A DNA stretch of 64,000 nt from NCBI RefSeq assembly GCF_018863195.1, contig NZ_JAHKRT010000002.1, forward strand, positions 62,001 through 126,000. Direction: 5' to 3'. The stretch is from Sphingomonas quercus. GTDB taxonomy: Bacteria > Pseudomonadota > Alphaproteobacteria > Sphingomonadales > Sphingomonadaceae. This document shows, one piece after another, positions 8,019 through 17,509 of the stretch; within the stretch, counting starts at the first letter, position 1; each line of letters opens with the position of its first letter. The notes below the pieces were generated by a model, which made no database searches, was not told where the DNA came from, and saw only the letters and a list, made by a program, of their open reading frames with translations. The position numbers were made by a program, and so were the translations under genes.

Positions 8019-8690
8019 ATGCTCGAGCTCTGGAACCAGATCGTCACCGACTTCTCGAACCTGGGCTCGCCGTCCGCGCTGGCGGCGTTCACCCAGGTGC
8101 TGATGATCGACGTGATGCTCGCCGGCGATAACGCCGTGGTCGTCGGCGCGCTCGCGGCGGGCCTGCCTGCGGACCAGCGGCGCAAGGTCATCATGATCGG
8201 CATCCTCGCCGCTCTGGTGCTGCGCATCGTCTTCGCCCTGGGGGTGACCCAGCTGCTGCAGGTGGTCGGCCTCGTCTTTGCGGGCGGCATCCTGCTGCTG
8301 TGGGTGGCGTGGAAGATGTGGCGCGAGCTGCGTCACCAGACGGAAAGCGCGGGCTCCCCCGAAATCGAGGGAGACGAGCATTCCGGCGTCAGGCCGGCCA
8401 AGAGCTTCGCGCAGGCCGCATGGGCGGTGGCCCTCGCCGATGTGTCGATGAGCCTCGACAACGTGCTCGGCGTTGCCGGCGCGGCACGGGAACACCCGGG
8501 CATTCTCATCGTCGGCTTGCTGCTGTCGGTGGCGATGATGGGCGTCGCCGCGAACCTGCTGGCGCGCGTGATCGGCCGCTATCGCTGGATCGCCTATGTC
8601 GGTCTGGTGGTGATCCTCTACGTCGCCGGGCGCATGATCTATGACGGCATTGTCGATCCGCAGGTGGGCGTGGGCCGGCTGTTCGCCTGA
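8019..8690 (+). CDS. TerC/YjbE-family integral membrane metal transporter
   Basis: The protein has 223 residues from ATG 8019 (MLELWNQIVTDFSNL). It has seven or so hydrophobic segments, with the paired acidic motifs MLAGDNAVVVGALA and SMSLDNVLGVAG typical of TerC. Relatives export Mn2+ or protect against tellurite; the YjbE subgroup is often under a manganese riboswitch. I looked for that riboswitch in the 126 bp upstream and did not see it. The protein is convergent with the quinone oxidoreductase gene. Substrate is not determinable from sequence. Confidence 0.85.
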   Translation: MLELWNQIVTDFSNLGSPSALAAFTQVLMIDVMLAGDNAVVVGALAAGLPADQRRKVIMIGILAALVLRIVFALGVTQLLQVVGLVFAGGILLLWVAWKMWRELRHQTESAGSPEIEGDEHSGVRPAKSFAQAAWAVALADVSMSLDNVLGVAGAAREHPGILIVGLLLSVAMMGVAANLLARVIGRYRWIAYVGLVVILYVAGRMIYDGIVDPQVGVGRLFA

Positions 8691-8710
8691 TCCCACGCCT
8701 GCGAGGCCGC

Positions 8711-9697
8711 TCAGGGCAGCAAGACGATCGATCCGGTGGTGCTGCGGCTTTCGAGCCGCCGATGCACCTCAGCGGCCTCCTCCAGCGGCATGGAGAGGCC
8801 GATCGGCACCGTGACCTTGCCCGAACCGATCATCTCGAAGAGCCGCGCCGCCGAGGCGCGCATGGACTCCGGCGTATCGACATAATTGCCGAGCGTCGGC
8901 CGGGTCAGGAACAGTGAGCCGCGGCGGGTCAGCTCGAGCGGGCTGAACGGCGGCACCGGGCCGGAAGCATTGCCATAGGTGATCATCAATCCGCGCTTGG
9001 CGAGGCTGTCGAGCGAGGCGGTGAAGCTCGCCGCGCCGACCCCGTCGAAGACGGTGGCGACGCCGGCCCCGCCGGTCAGGCCGCGCACCGCTTCGGCGAG
9101 CTGGTCCAGCGGGCAGGACAGCGCCTCATCCGCGCCGAGATCGCGCGCGATCGCCGCCTTCTCAGGCGAGCCGGCATGGGCGATGACCCGCGCGCCGATC
9201 GCCTTCAGCCACTGCACGGCTATGCCGCCGACGCCGCCCGCCGCGGCGTGGACGAGCACCGACTGACCCGGCCTGGTGTGGGCGATCTGCTCGATCAGCA
9301 TCTCCGCGGTGGCGGCCTTGAGCATCGCCGCCGCCGCCGTCTCGAAACTGATGCCGTCAGCCAGCGGCACCAGCGTGTCCGCCTTGACGAGCCGATGCGA
9401 GGCATAGCCGCCGGGGCCGCCTGTGAACCACGCCACCCGATCGCCGGCGGCGAAGCCACTGACCTCGGCACCGACGGCGACGATCTCGCCCGCCGCCTCG
9501 CTGCCCGGCGTGAAGGGCGGGCTCATCGGGTAGAGGCCGGAGCGCTGATAGGTGTCGATGAAGTTCACTCCGATGGCGCGATGGGCCACCAGCACTTCTC
9601 CGGCGCCGGGCACGAGACTGGCGGGATCGAAGCGCTCCGTCTCCAGGGCCTCCGGGCCGCCGATCGTGCGGACGATGATGCGCAGACCGTCGTTCAT
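8711..9697 (-). CDS. NADPH:quinone oxidoreductase (zinc-independent MDR family)
   Basis: The protein has 328 residues. It is a medium-chain dehydrogenase/reductase of the QorA type, with a GroES-like N-terminal part (GVNFIDTYQRSGLYP, PGSEAAGEIVAVG) and a Rossmann nucleotide-binding part (AAAGGVGGIAVQWLKAIGA). It lacks the catalytic-zinc Cys of true alcohol dehydrogenases. It probably reduces quinones or enals with NADPH. The start overlaps the stop of the upstream dienelactone hydrolase gene by 4 bp (ATGA), so the two are co-translated. Confidence 0.88.
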   Translation of the reverse strand: MNDGLRIIVRTIGGPEALETERFDPASLVPGAGEVLVAHRAIGVNFIDTYQRSGLYPMSPPFTPGSEAAGEIVAVGAEVSGFAAGDRVAWFTGGPGGYASHRLVKADTLVPLADGISFETAAAAMLKAATAEMLIEQIAHTRPGQSVLVHAAAGGVGGIAVQWLKAIGARVIAHAGSPEKAAIARDLGADEALSCPLDQLAEAVRGLTGGAGVATVFDGVGAASFTASLDSLAKRGLMITYGNASGPVPPFSPLELTRRGSLFLTRPTLGNYVDTPESMRASAARLFEMIGSGKVTVPIGLSMPLEEAAEVHRRLESRSTTGSIVLLP

Positions 9698-10380
9698 TTC
9701 AGATGCTCCGAGAAAAACGCCGCGGTGCGGCTGTCGGCGAGGGTCGCGGCCGCCTCGTCCCGGCGCTTGCCGAACTGGGTGGCGAAGCCATGGTCGACGC
9801 CCGGATAATCGTGGATGGTGACGTGCGGGTTGGCATCGAGCGCCTCATGGATGGCGCGTCGCTTGTCGGCGTCGATGAAATGGTCGTTCTCGCCGAAATG
9901 CAGCAGCACCGGCTTGGCGATGGCATGCGCCTCATTGAGCTTGGACGGGATCGGGCCGCCATAATAGCCGACGCTGGCGTCGGTATCGGTGCGCGTCGCA
10001 GCGAGGAAGGCGAGGCCGCCACCCATGCAATAGCCGACGACGCCCACCTTCGGCGCCCCTTGGCCGCGGGCGAATCGGATCGTCGCCTCGATATCGGTCA
10101 CCCCGTCATCCAGGTTATATTGGTTCATATAATCAATAGCTTGCTGGAATTGCTCGGGTACGTCCGGATCAAGCTCAAGCCCGCGCACTTGCCGCCAGAA
10201 TAGGTCGATGGCGATGGCCCGCCAGCCCTGGGCGGCCAAGGCATCGCATTTGGCGCGGATGCCGGCATTGGTGCCGAATATCTCCTGAATGACGATGATC
10301 GTCGGGGCATCTTCCGGGCCGGCCGCGTAGGCGCCAAAGCTGTCCTTGCTATCGAGAGTGGGAATCGAGAGATTGAACAT
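9694..10380 (-). CDS. Dienelactone hydrolase family alpha/beta hydrolase
   Basis: The protein has 228 residues from ATG 10380. It has the DLH catalytic set: nucleophile Cys118 in GYCMGGG, Asp166 in GENDHFID, His197 in GVDHGF, and the partner Glu33 in QEIFG. Dienelactone hydrolase proper opens lactones in chlorocatechol breakdown. No catechol genes are nearby, so the real substrate is unknown and may be a general lactone or ester. It is co-transcribed with the quinone oxidoreductase downstream. Confidence 0.88.
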   Translation of the reverse strand: MFNLSIPTLDSKDSFGAYAAGPEDAPTIIVIQEIFGTNAGIRAKCDALAAQGWRAIAIDLFWRQVRGLELDPDVPEQFQQAIDYMNQYNLDDGVTDIEATIRFARGQGAPKVGVVGYCMGGGLAFLAATRTDTDASVGYYGGPIPSKLNEAHAIAKPVLLHFGENDHFIDADKRRAIHEALDANPHVTIHDYPGVDHGFATQFGKRRDEAAATLADSRTAAFFSEHLK

Positions 10381-10461
10381 GAGGCTATGCTCCTGAACCC
10401 GTGACGCGCGCCTTCTTCTACGGCAAGCACGGGCCGGCTCAAGCGGAACGCAAGGGGACTT

Positions 10462-10698
10462 ATGAAGATCAGCGTCGACATTGATTGCACGCCTGAGGAG
10501 GCCCGGCGCTTCATGGGCCTCCCCGACATGGCGCCGGTGCATGATATCTATCTCGACAAGCTCAAATCCGCGCTCGATAGCGGCATCGGCAGCGGCACCG
10601 TCGAATCGCTGCTGAAGAACTGGGCGCCGATGGGCGAGGCGGGCATGGCGATGTGGCGCCAGCTCGTCGATCAGATGGGCAATACGCCGAAGACCTGA
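10462..10698 (+). CDS. DUF6489-type small conserved protein
   Basis: The protein has 78 residues, is acidic and has no cysteines or membrane segment. It starts MKISVDIDCTPEEARRFMGL and is predicted helical. AAGGGG lies 6-7 nt before the ATG. Its stop is immediately followed by the GTG start of mnmE, so it is probably co-translated with the tRNA-modification genes. I recognise it as an alphaproteobacterial protein of unknown function; no role is claimed. Confidence 0.8.
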   Translation: MKISVDIDCTPEEARRFMGLPDMAPVHDIYLDKLKSALDSGIGSGTVESLLKNWAPMGEAGMAMWRQLVDQMGNTPKT

Positions 10699-11988
10699 GT
10701 GGCCTCGAACCCGGACACGATCTTCGCCCTGTCGAGCGGCGCGCCGCCGGCGGGTATCGCGGTTATCCGCGTGAGCGGTCCCGCCGCGGCACGGGTGGCA
10801 ACGGCGCTGGCCGGGCCGCTGCCAGCGCCGCGCCGCGCCGTGCTGCGGCGGATCACCCTGGGGGAGGAGCTGATCGACCAAGGTCTGCTGCTGTGGTTTC
10901 CCGAGCAGTCCGGGAGCATCACCGGCGAGGATCTCGCCGAGTTCCATGTCCATGGCGGACGCGCCGTCGTCGCTCGTCTGCTGGCGGTACTCGGCGCGCA
11001 GCCTGGGCTGCGGCTTGCCGAGGCGGGGGAGTTCAGCCGCCGTGCCTTGCTGAACGGGCGGATCGGACTGGTCCAGGCAGAAGCGCTGTCGGACCTGTTG
11101 CTCGCCGACACCGAGACGGAGCGGCGCGCGGCGCTCGGCGCGTTCGACGGCGCGCTCGGCTCCCGGATCGAGGGGTGGCGGCGGGCGCTCGTCGCCCTGT
11201 CGGCAGAAGCCGAGGCCCTGCTCGATTATAGCGACGAGGGCGATGTCGCGGAGGGCGCGGGCGATGCGCATCTCCGCGCACAGCTCGCTGCTCTCGGCGG
11301 GGAACTGGCGGCGATGCTCGGTCAGCCGACCAGTGAGGAACTGCGTGAGGGCGTGTCGGTGGTGCTCGCCGGCCCGCCCAACAGCGGCAAGTCCTCGCTG
11401 TTCAATGCGCTGGTTGGCCGCGACGCGGCGATCGTGACGGCGACAGCAGGAACAACGCGTGACGTCATCGAATTGCCGATGGTCGTATCCGGCCAGCGTA
11501 TCCGCCTGATCGACACTGCCGGCGTCCGCGAGACTGCCGATGAAATCGAGGCGATCGGCATTGCGCGCGCTCGCCGGGCCGCGGCGGTGGGCGATCTGGT
11601 GATCTGGACGGGTGACGGGCCACCGCCCGAGATGTCCGACAATCTTCTGCATATCCACGCACGATGCGATGCACCTGGACGGGAGCAGCCTTCGGGGCGG
11701 CTGGCGGTGGCCGCGTCCGGTACCGGCATAACCGCTCTGCTCGACTGGGTCGCCGAACGCGCCGCAGCTGTTCAGCATTGCGGGGCGGGCGTGGTGTTGA
11801 ACGCGCGGCAGCGGGAGGCGGTGCGCGAGCTGTCCGGCCACCTTGCGCATGCCGCGGCGCAGCATGATCTGTTGGTGATAGCGGAGTCTCTGCGGCAAGG
11901 GCGGCTTGTTCTCGATCGTCTGACGGGACATGCCGACCTTGCGGCGGTAATGGACGAATTGTTCGGTCGTTTTTGCGTCGGGAAGTGA
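10699..11988 (+). CDS. mnmE: tRNA uridine-34 carboxymethylaminomethyl GTPase MnmE
   Basis: The protein has 429 residues and a GTG start. The N-terminal formyl-THF-binding domain (about 1-115) is followed by a helical domain split by a Ras-like G domain with P-loop GPPNSGKSS (225-233), GTTRD (251-255) and DTAG (272-275). The C terminus is FCVGK, the conserved CxGK end carrying the functional Cys. With MnmG it modifies the wobble uridine of several tRNAs. The mnmG ATG follows directly after its stop. Confidence 0.97.
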   Translation: MASNPDTIFALSSGAPPAGIAVIRVSGPAAARVATALAGPLPAPRRAVLRRITLGEELIDQGLLLWFPEQSGSITGEDLAEFHVHGGRAVVARLLAVLGAQPGLRLAEAGEFSRRALLNGRIGLVQAEALSDLLLADTETERRAALGAFDGALGSRIEGWRRALVALSAEAEALLDYSDEGDVAEGAGDAHLRAQLAALGGELAAMLGQPTSEELREGVSVVLAGPPNSGKSSLFNALVGRDAAIVTATAGTTRDVIELPMVVSGQRIRLIDTAGVRETADEIEAIGIARARRAAAVGDLVIWTGDGPPPEMSDNLLHIHARCDAPGREQPSGRLAVAASGTGITALLDWVAERAAAVQHCGAGVVLNARQREAVRELSGHLAHAAAQHDLLVIAESLRQGRLVLDRLTGHADLAAVMDELFGRFCVGK

Positions 11989-13695
11989 ATGTTTCACGTG
12001 GAACATGATGTCATCATCATCGGCGGGGGCCATGCCGGGTGCGAAGCGGCGGCGGCGGCGGCACGGAGAGGCGCGCGTGTCGCGCTGGTCACCTTCGACC
12101 CGTCGATGGTCGGCGCCATGTCCTGCAATCCCGCGATCGGCGGGGTGGGCAAGGGCCACCTGGTGCGCGAAGTCGAGGTGTTCGGGGGGCTCATCGCTCG
12201 CGCCGCCGACGCGGCGGCAATCCATTATCGCATGCTCAATCGCAGCCGGGGAAGGGCCGTGTGGGGGCCAAGGGTGCAGGCCGACAGGCGTCTGTTCAAG
12301 AGCGCGATCCAGCAGGCGATCGCGTCCAACGCGGGCGTCGCCGTTGTCGCGGGCGAGGCCGCTCGGCTGATGCTTGAGGGCCACCAGATCCGAGGTGCGG
12401 CACTGGCTGACGGGACCTGCCTCCGCGCTCCCTCGGTCGTGATCGCGTCGGGCACGTTTCTCGGCGGCAAGCTGTTCTGCGGCCGTGAGCAGGTGGGCGG
12501 CGGCCGTGTCGGTGAGCGCGCCTCCCTGCACCTTGCCGAGCAGTTGCGCGAGCTGGCGCCCACCGGGCGGCTCAAGACCGGAACGCCGCCGCGCCTGGAT
12601 GGGCGAACGATCAACTGGGCTCGTCTTCAAACCCAGCCGAGCGACGTGGAGCCGTGGACGATGGCGCCCTATACGATGGCCGTTCGCCACCCTCAGGTCG
12701 CTTGCGCCATTACCCGCACCAACGAGGCGACGCATCGGCTGATCGAGGATCATGCCGACGAATCGCCGTTATATTCCGGTGATATCGAAGGGGTAGGGCC
12801 GCGTTATTGCCCGTCGATCGAGGACAAGGTCCGCCGCTTCGGAGACCGCGACGGGCACCAGATCTTCCTCGAACCGGAAGGGCTGCGCGATCCTTTGGTC
12901 TATCCCAATGGTATTTCGACATCGCTCCCGCCCGTAACACAACTCGCGTTCCTGCGGACGATCGAGGGTCTGGAGCGGGCGGAGATCATCCAACCGGGCT
13001 ATGCGGTGGAGTATGATTTCCTCGACCCGCGTCATCTGGGGGCAACGCTGGAGAGTCGCGAGATCGGCGGATTGTTTCTGGCTGGACAGGTCAACGGCAC
13101 GACGGGTTATGAAGAGGCGGCTGGGCAAGGGCTGGTCGCCGGCCTTAACGCCGCCGCCCACGCGCTCGGGCTCGCGCCCGTGCTGCTGGATCGACGGGAT
13201 AGCTATTTAGGGGTCATGATCGATGACCTCACCCTGCAGGGCGTTAGTGAACCCTATCGAATGCTCACTGCCCGCGCCGAGCACCGGCTCCATCTCCGCT
13301 CCGACAATGCCGAGGCGCGGCTCTTCGCCGCCGCAGAGGCAGCAGGATGCCTTGATGCCGGGCGGCTCGCCGAAGGGCGCGAACGCATGGCGGCGCGCGC
13401 CGCCTGGCAGCCGGGCGACGTTGGGGGGGCGGTCGACGAGGAGATGGCTGAGACGCATCACTATGCACCCTATGTGGCGCGCGCTCATGCCCAGGTTGCA
13501 CGTGAGCAGGCGGGCGGACACCTGCCGATTCCCGTCGAACTCGACTATGGCGCGGTGGGTGGCCTCTCGATTGAAATGCGGGCCCGCCTGGACGCCGCCC
13601 GCCCGGCGACGATCGCCGACGCCCAACGAATCCGTGGCATTAGTCCTGCTGCGGTCACGGCACTGCTGCTCGCCTGCCGTCGCCACGCCGCATGA
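11989..13695 (+). CDS. mnmG: tRNA uridine-5-carboxymethylaminomethyl modification enzyme MnmG (GidA)
   Basis: The protein has 568 residues. It is the FAD partner of MnmE: dinucleotide-binding [12 protein letters not shown] (10-21), [14 protein letters not shown], and [12 protein letters not shown] with the redox-region motifs. The first residues MFHVEH are encoded by an overlapping parS site. It is about 60 residues shorter than the E. coli enzyme (629). The missing part lies between SDNAEARLF and [12 protein letters not shown], where homologues have a longer linker. The N-terminal catalytic part and the C-terminal [10 protein letters not shown] tail, which binds MnmE, are both present, so it should be functional. 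rsmG overlaps by 4 bp. Confidence 0.95.
   Translation: MFHVEHDVIIIGGGHAGCEAAAAAARRGARVALVTFDPSMVGAMSCNPAIGGVGKGHLVREVEVFGGLIARAADAAAIHYRMLNRSRGRAVWGPRVQADRRLFKSAIQQAIASNAGVAVVAGEAARLMLEGHQIRGAALADGTCLRAPSVVIASGTFLGGKLFCGREQVGGGRVGERASLHLAEQLRELAPTGRLKTGTPPRLDGRTINWARLQTQPSDVEPWTMAPYTMAVRHPQVACAITRTNEATHRLIEDHADESPLYSGDIEGVGPRYCPSIEDKVRRFGDRDGHQIFLEPEGLRDPLVYPNGISTSLPPVTQLAFLRTIEGLERAEIIQPGYAVEYDFLDPRHLGATLESREIGGLFLAGQVNGTTGYEEAAGQGLVAGLNAAAHALGLAPVLLDRRDSYLGVMIDDLTLQGVSEPYRMLTARAEHRLHLRSDNAEARLFAAAEAAGCLDAGRLAEGRERMAARAAWQPGDVGGAVDEEMAETHHYAPYVARAHAQVAREQAGGHLPIPVELDYGAVGGLSIEMRARLDAARPATIADAQRIRGISPAAVTALLLACRRHAA
11990..12005. other. parS centromere site 1 (one mismatch)
   Basis: TGTTTCACGTGGAACA matches the bacterial parS consensus palindrome TGTTTCACGTGAAACA at 15 of 16 positions. 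It overlaps codons 1-6 of mnmG. ParB, encoded 3 kb downstream, is the expected binder. Confidence 0.9.
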
Positions 13696-14312
13696 GCCCG
13701 CCGCCTCCGCCCTTCCTCGACGCAATTGTTTCACGTGAAACACGGGACAGGCTCGAGGCCTTTGTCGCCTTGCTGATCGCCGAAAATGAGCGCCAGAATC
13801 TCATCGCGGCGTCGACGATCCCCGGCATCTGGGTCCGTCACATCGTCGACGGGCTCCAGCTTGCCCCGCTCGCTCCGCGCGCGGGAGCATGGCTCGACAT
13901 TGGCAGCGGCGCAGGTTTGCCCGGCCTGGTCGTCGCTATAGTGAGACCTGACGCGCCCATGACTCTTATAGAGCCTCGCGCGCGCCGGGCGACGTTTCTG
14001 GAAGAGGCCGCGAAAAATTTAGGTCTCACCAATGTCTCCGTCGTCGCGGCAAAGGCGGAGGCGGCGCATCCATCACCCGCTGCGGTAATCAGCGCGCGCG
14101 CCGTCGCCCGGCTCGATGCATTGCTGGCTATCGGCCAACGCCACGCCGGCCCCGATACGGTCTGGCTGCTGCCGAAGGGACGAAGCGCAGCGGAAGAACT
14201 GGCGATAACGCGCCGGACATGGCAGGGTAGCTTCAGGCTGATTCCTAGCCTGACAGACCCGGAGGCGTCGATCATCATGGTACGCGACGTCCGGCGAAAG
14301 GCCGGCCGATGA
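13692..14312 (+). CDS. rsmG: 16S rRNA (guanine-527-N7)-methyltransferase RsmG (GidB)
   Basis: The protein has 206 residues. It methylates G527 of 16S rRNA using S-adenosylmethionine; loss gives low-level streptomycin resistance in other species. Visible are [12 protein letters not shown], the SAM motif [16 protein letters not shown], and the later [12 protein letters not shown]. It overlaps mnmG (ATGA) at the start and parA (ATGA) at the end. The second parS site falls in codons 12-17 and forces the sequence VSRET. Confidence 0.95.
   Translation: MSPPPPPFLDAIVSRETRDRLEAFVALLIAENERQNLIAASTIPGIWVRHIVDGLQLAPLAPRAGAWLDIGSGAGLPGLVVAIVRPDAPMTLIEPRARRATFLEEAAKNLGLTNVSVVAAKAEAAHPSPAAVISARAVARLDALLAIGQRHAGPDTVWLLPKGRSAAEELAITRRTWQGSFRLIPSLTDPEASIIMVRDVRRKAGR
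13727..13742. other. parS centromere site 2 (perfect palindrome)
   Basis: TGTTTCACGTGAAACA is an exact 16-bp match to the universal parS consensus. It lies inside rsmG, 1.7 kb from site 1 and about 8.9 kb from the origin candidate. Confidence 0.96.
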
Positions 14313-15100
14313 TCCGTATTGCCATCGCCAATCAAAAAGGCGGGGTGGGGAAGACCACGACCGCGATCAATCTCGCCACCGGTCTCGCCGCGGCGGGGCG
14401 CCGCGTGCTGCTGCTCGATCTTGATCCGCAAGGCAACGCCTCGACCGGGCTCGGCCTGCGTCGCGGGCAGCGTGCCCATACCAGCTATGAGCTGCTCGGC
14501 GGTGAGACGACGCTCGCCGAAGCAGCCTTGGCGACCAACGTGCCGCGCGTCGATATCATCCCATCCACCGTCGACCTGTCCGGCGCCGAGGTTGAGCTCG
14601 CCGACGCTGAGGGCCGCGCCTACCGCCTGCGCGAGGCGCTGAGCGAGGAACAGGCCGGCGGCCGCTGGGACGTGTGCCTGATGGATTGCCCCCCGTCGCT
14701 CGGCCTGCTGACCGTCAACGCGCTGACCGCGGCGGATCATGTGCTGGTGCCGCTTCAGTGCGAGTTCTTCGCGTTGGAAGGGCTGAGCCAGCTGCTCAAG
14801 ACGGTGGAGCGTGTCCGCGCCGGCCTCAATCCCGTGCTGGACATCATCGGCGTGGTGCTGACCATGTATGACCGGCGTAATCGCCTGTCCGACCAGGTGG
14901 CGCAGGATGCGCGCGCCGTGCTCGGCGACACCGTGTTCGAGACGACGATCCCGCGCAATGTGCGTCTGTCCGAGGCGCCGAGCCATGGCCTGCCGGCATT
15001 GGTCTATGATCATCGCTGCCCCGGCTCGGAGGCCTATATCGCCTTGTCGCGCGAGCTGATCGGTCGGCTGTCCGGCAGCCCCGCAAAGGTCGCGGCATGA
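14309..15100 (+). CDS. parA: Chromosome partitioning ATPase ParA
   Basis: The protein has 263 residues. It shows the deviant Walker A KGGVGKTT (10-17), LLDLDPQGNAST and VCLMDCPPSLGLLT. ParA forms DNA-bound dimers that pull ParB-parS complexes to opposite poles. It overlaps rsmG and parB by 4 bp on each side. Together with parB and the two parS sites it makes a complete parABS system. Confidence 0.97.
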   Translation: MIRIAIANQKGGVGKTTTAINLATGLAAAGRRVLLLDLDPQGNASTGLGLRRGQRAHTSYELLGGETTLAEAALATNVPRVDIIPSTVDLSGAEVELADAEGRAYRLREALSEEQAGGRWDVCLMDCPPSLGLLTVNALTAADHVLVPLQCEFFALEGLSQLLKTVERVRAGLNPVLDIIGVVLTMYDRRNRLSDQVAQDARAVLGDTVFETTIPRNVRLSEAPSHGLPALVYDHRCPGSEAYIALSRELIGRLSGSPAKVAA

Positions 15101-15993
15101 GCGCCGCCGAACCGCGTCGCCGCCCGAGCGGGCTCGGGCGGGGCCTGTCGGCCCTGTTCGGCGAGGTCGCCGAAGAGCAATCGATCGCCCCCGGTGCGAG
15201 CTCGCGCCCCGGGGTGACGATGGTGCCGGTGTCGCATATGCGCCCGCATCCCGGCCAGCCGCGCCGCCACTTCGACGAGGCAGCGCTGGCCGAGCTTGCC
15301 GAGTCGATCGGCCAGCGCGGGCTGATCCAGCCGATCGTGGTGCGGCCGCATGGCAGCGGCGAGTTCCAGATCGTCGCCGGCGAACGCCGCTGGCGTGCTG
15401 CGCAGCGCGCGCAACTCCATGAAGTGCCAGTGTTGATCCGCGAGTTCGGCGATGCCGAGACGCTGGAAGTGGCGCTGATCGAGAATATCCAGCGTCAGGA
15501 TCTCAACGCCATCGAAGAGGCGGAGGCCTATCAGCGCCTCGTCGACGATTATGGTCATGGCCAGGAGGATATCGGCAAGCTCGTCGGCAAGTCGCGCAGC
15601 CATATCGCCAATCTGTTGCGCCTGCTGACCTTGCCCGAGTCCGTGCGGACGGCGGTGGCTGATGGGCGGCTCTCGATGGGCCATGCGCGCGCGCTGGTCA
15701 CCGCCGGCGATCCGGCGGCACTGGCCGCTGAGGTGATCGGGCGGGGCCTGTCGGTACGCGAGACCGAGGCGCTTGCCCGCGGCGGCGCGCCGGCGAGGCG
15801 GACGGCGCGATCGGCCAAGCCCGCCGCCCTGCGCGACGCCGATACGGAGGCGCTGGAACGTCAGCTCGGCGACATGCTCGGCCTCAAGGTGTCGATCCAT
15901 CATGGCGAGGGCGGCGGCAATGTGACGCTCGCCTATTCCTCGCTCGATCAGCTCGACATGATCTGCCAGCGGCTGAGCGGCGGAAGCATCTAG
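15097..15993 (+). CDS. parB: Chromosome partitioning protein ParB (CTP-dependent parS clamp)
   Basis: The protein has 298 residues. GLGRGLSALFGE (12-23) is the usual ParA-interacting start. GQPRRHFDEAALAELAESI and GERRWRAA (95-102) form the CTP-binding/CTPase region. A KSRSHIANLLRLL helix-turn-helix binds parS. The C-terminal part (residues about 250-298) is the dimerisation domain. Its TAG stop lies inside CTAG, which also provides the stop of holA on the other strand. Confidence 0.97.
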   Translation: MSAAEPRRRPSGLGRGLSALFGEVAEEQSIAPGASSRPGVTMVPVSHMRPHPGQPRRHFDEAALAELAESIGQRGLIQPIVVRPHGSGEFQIVAGERRWRAAQRAQLHEVPVLIREFGDAETLEVALIENIQRQDLNAIEEAEAYQRLVDDYGHGQEDIGKLVGKSRSHIANLLRLLTLPESVRTAVADGRLSMGHARALVTAGDPAALAAEVIGRGLSVRETEALARGGAPARRTARSAKPAALRDADTEALERQLGDMLGLKVSIHHGEGGGNVTLAYSSLDQLDMICQRLSGGSI

Positions 15994-17012
15994 CGCGCGC
16001 GGGCGGCGTTGCGCGCGATCACGCCCAGTTCCGTTTCTATCGCCAGCTCGCCCGGCCCGCGCGCGGACATCGCCGCGCGGCCGGCCTGGGCGATGCGCTC
16101 CAGCGCGGTTGCGGCGCGCGCCGGCGTCCAGCGGCGAAGCTGTTGCGCCACCGCCTCCTGCTCGCGCGGGTAGACGCCGCTGCCGGGTCGGCCGAGCACG
16201 CTGCCGATGCTGTTGCCGGCTGCCACCTGGCCGCTCAGCTCCGCGAGCAGCAGCAGCCGACGCTGCACGGCGCGGACCAGCGGCACGCCGCTCGTTCCGA
16301 TCGCGGCGAGTCGGGCCAGCTCCGCCTCGGCGCCGCGCGGGTCGCCGGAAAGCACGGCAGCGACCAGCCGGTTCAAGTCCGCCTCGCCGGCATCGGCGGA
16401 GAGCGCGTCCACGACCTCGTGGGTCAGCTCGACCGGGCCTTCCGGCGTGGCATCGAGAAAGAGCGCATATTTGCCGATCTCGGAAGCAAGGATGGCGCGG
16501 TCGCCGCCGGCCGCCGTCGCCAGTCGCCGGGCGACGTCATTGTCGATGCGCAACCCTTGGGCGCGGCCCTCGTCGACCGCCAGCCGTTCCATGTCCTGGG
16601 CGCTGAGCGGATAGCTGGCGAAGGCCATCGCTAGCGGGGAGGCGAGGGCGAGCTTGAGCAGTTTGGAGGTGGCGCGCAATGTGCCGGCGATCACCACCGC
16701 GGGATTGCCGGCGGCGTTCGCCTCCAGCAGCGCGGCGACCGCGTCGGTTACCTCGTCGCCGGCACCTTCGACGCGGATGTGTCGCGCGTCACCGAACAGC
16801 GACACCGACGCCGCCTCGTCGGCCAGCCGGGCCGGATCGGCTTTGAGCTGGCCGGGCGCAAGATCGACGCGTTCGGAGCCCGCCCCCATGGCTGCGGCCA
16901 GTTCATCAGCCAATGCGCGCGAACCGGCCTCATCGGGCCCGTGCAGCAGGAAAAGCCGGACATTGCCCGGCCGGCGCAACGCCGGCCCGATCTGGCCGCG
17001 ATTCGCCTTCAC
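15990..17012 (-). CDS. holA: DNA polymerase III delta subunit
   Basis: The protein has 340 residues. It is the clamp-loader subunit that opens the beta ring. LFLLHGPDEAGSRALADEL at the N terminus, VVIAGTLRATSKLLKL in the middle and the C-terminal collar helices fit HolA. The stop codon overlaps the parB stop in a shared CTAG. The start overlaps lptE by 4 bp. The order leuS-lptE-holA is common in alphaproteobacteria. Confidence 0.92.
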   Translation of the reverse strand: MKANRGQIGPALRRPGNVRLFLLHGPDEAGSRALADELAAAMGAGSERVDLAPGQLKADPARLADEAASVSLFGDARHIRVEGAGDEVTDAVAALLEANAAGNPAVVIAGTLRATSKLLKLALASPLAMAFASYPLSAQDMERLAVDEGRAQGLRIDNDVARRLATAAGGDRAILASEIGKYALFLDATPEGPVELTHEVVDALSADAGEADLNRLVAAVLSGDPRGAEAELARLAAIGTSGVPLVRAVQRRLLLLAELSGQVAAGNSIGSVLGRPGSGVYPREQEAVAQQLRRWTPARAATALERIAQAGRAAMSARGPGELAIETELGVIARNAARAR

Positions 17013-17509
17013 TTCGTCCGTGAGGCGTAGAGCGCCAGACGGGCGACGATCTGGTCCGCCACATCCTCGGTCAGCCGCTCCAGCGCGGACTGCTCGGCGG
17101 CGACCGTGGCATATTCCGAGCTGACCACGTCGATGCCCGCGTCAGAGCCGGCGGTCGCATCGAGCAACACGGTGCCGCGATCGGCAGCGACCAGCCGGTA
17201 GCGCGCGCGCAGCGTCCGCCGCTCGCGGGTCACCGCATTGTCGGCGCGCACGCCGAAGCCGGTGATGTGATCGTCCAGCTCGACCTCGAGCCGGTAGAGT
17301 GCCGGGCCGCCATGATTCAGCCGGTCGTTGAGCGCATTGCGCATCAGCCAGCCATTCTGGCCCCCGATCGGCCCGACCTCCACGCCGGCCAGCGCCGTCG
17401 CCACCTTGCCGTCGCCACCGCCGGCATAGAGCGGCCGGAGCCCGCAGCCGGAAAGCAGCGGCGCCGGCAGCAGCAGCGCAAGCGCGATGAGGGGCGCGCG
17501 GCGGGTCAT
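17009..17509 (-). CDS. lptE: LPS assembly lipoprotein LptE
   Basis: The protein has 166 residues. A lipoprotein signal peptide ends in the lipobox LSGC with Cys at 22, followed by GLRPLYAGG, the typical LptE opening. LptE plugs the LptD barrel and helps deliver lipopolysaccharide to the outer leaflet. Sequence conservation in this family is low, so the call rests on the signal, the GLRPLY start, the later [18 protein letters not shown] helix and its position between leuS and holA. Confidence 0.87.
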   Translation of the reverse strand: MTRRAPLIALALLLPAPLLSGCGLRPLYAGGGDGKVATALAGVEVGPIGGQNGWLMRNALNDRLNHGGPALYRLEVELDDHITGFGVRADNAVTRERRTLRARYRLVAADRGTVLLDATAGSDAGIDVVSSEYATVAAEQSALERLTEDVADQIVARLALYASRTK

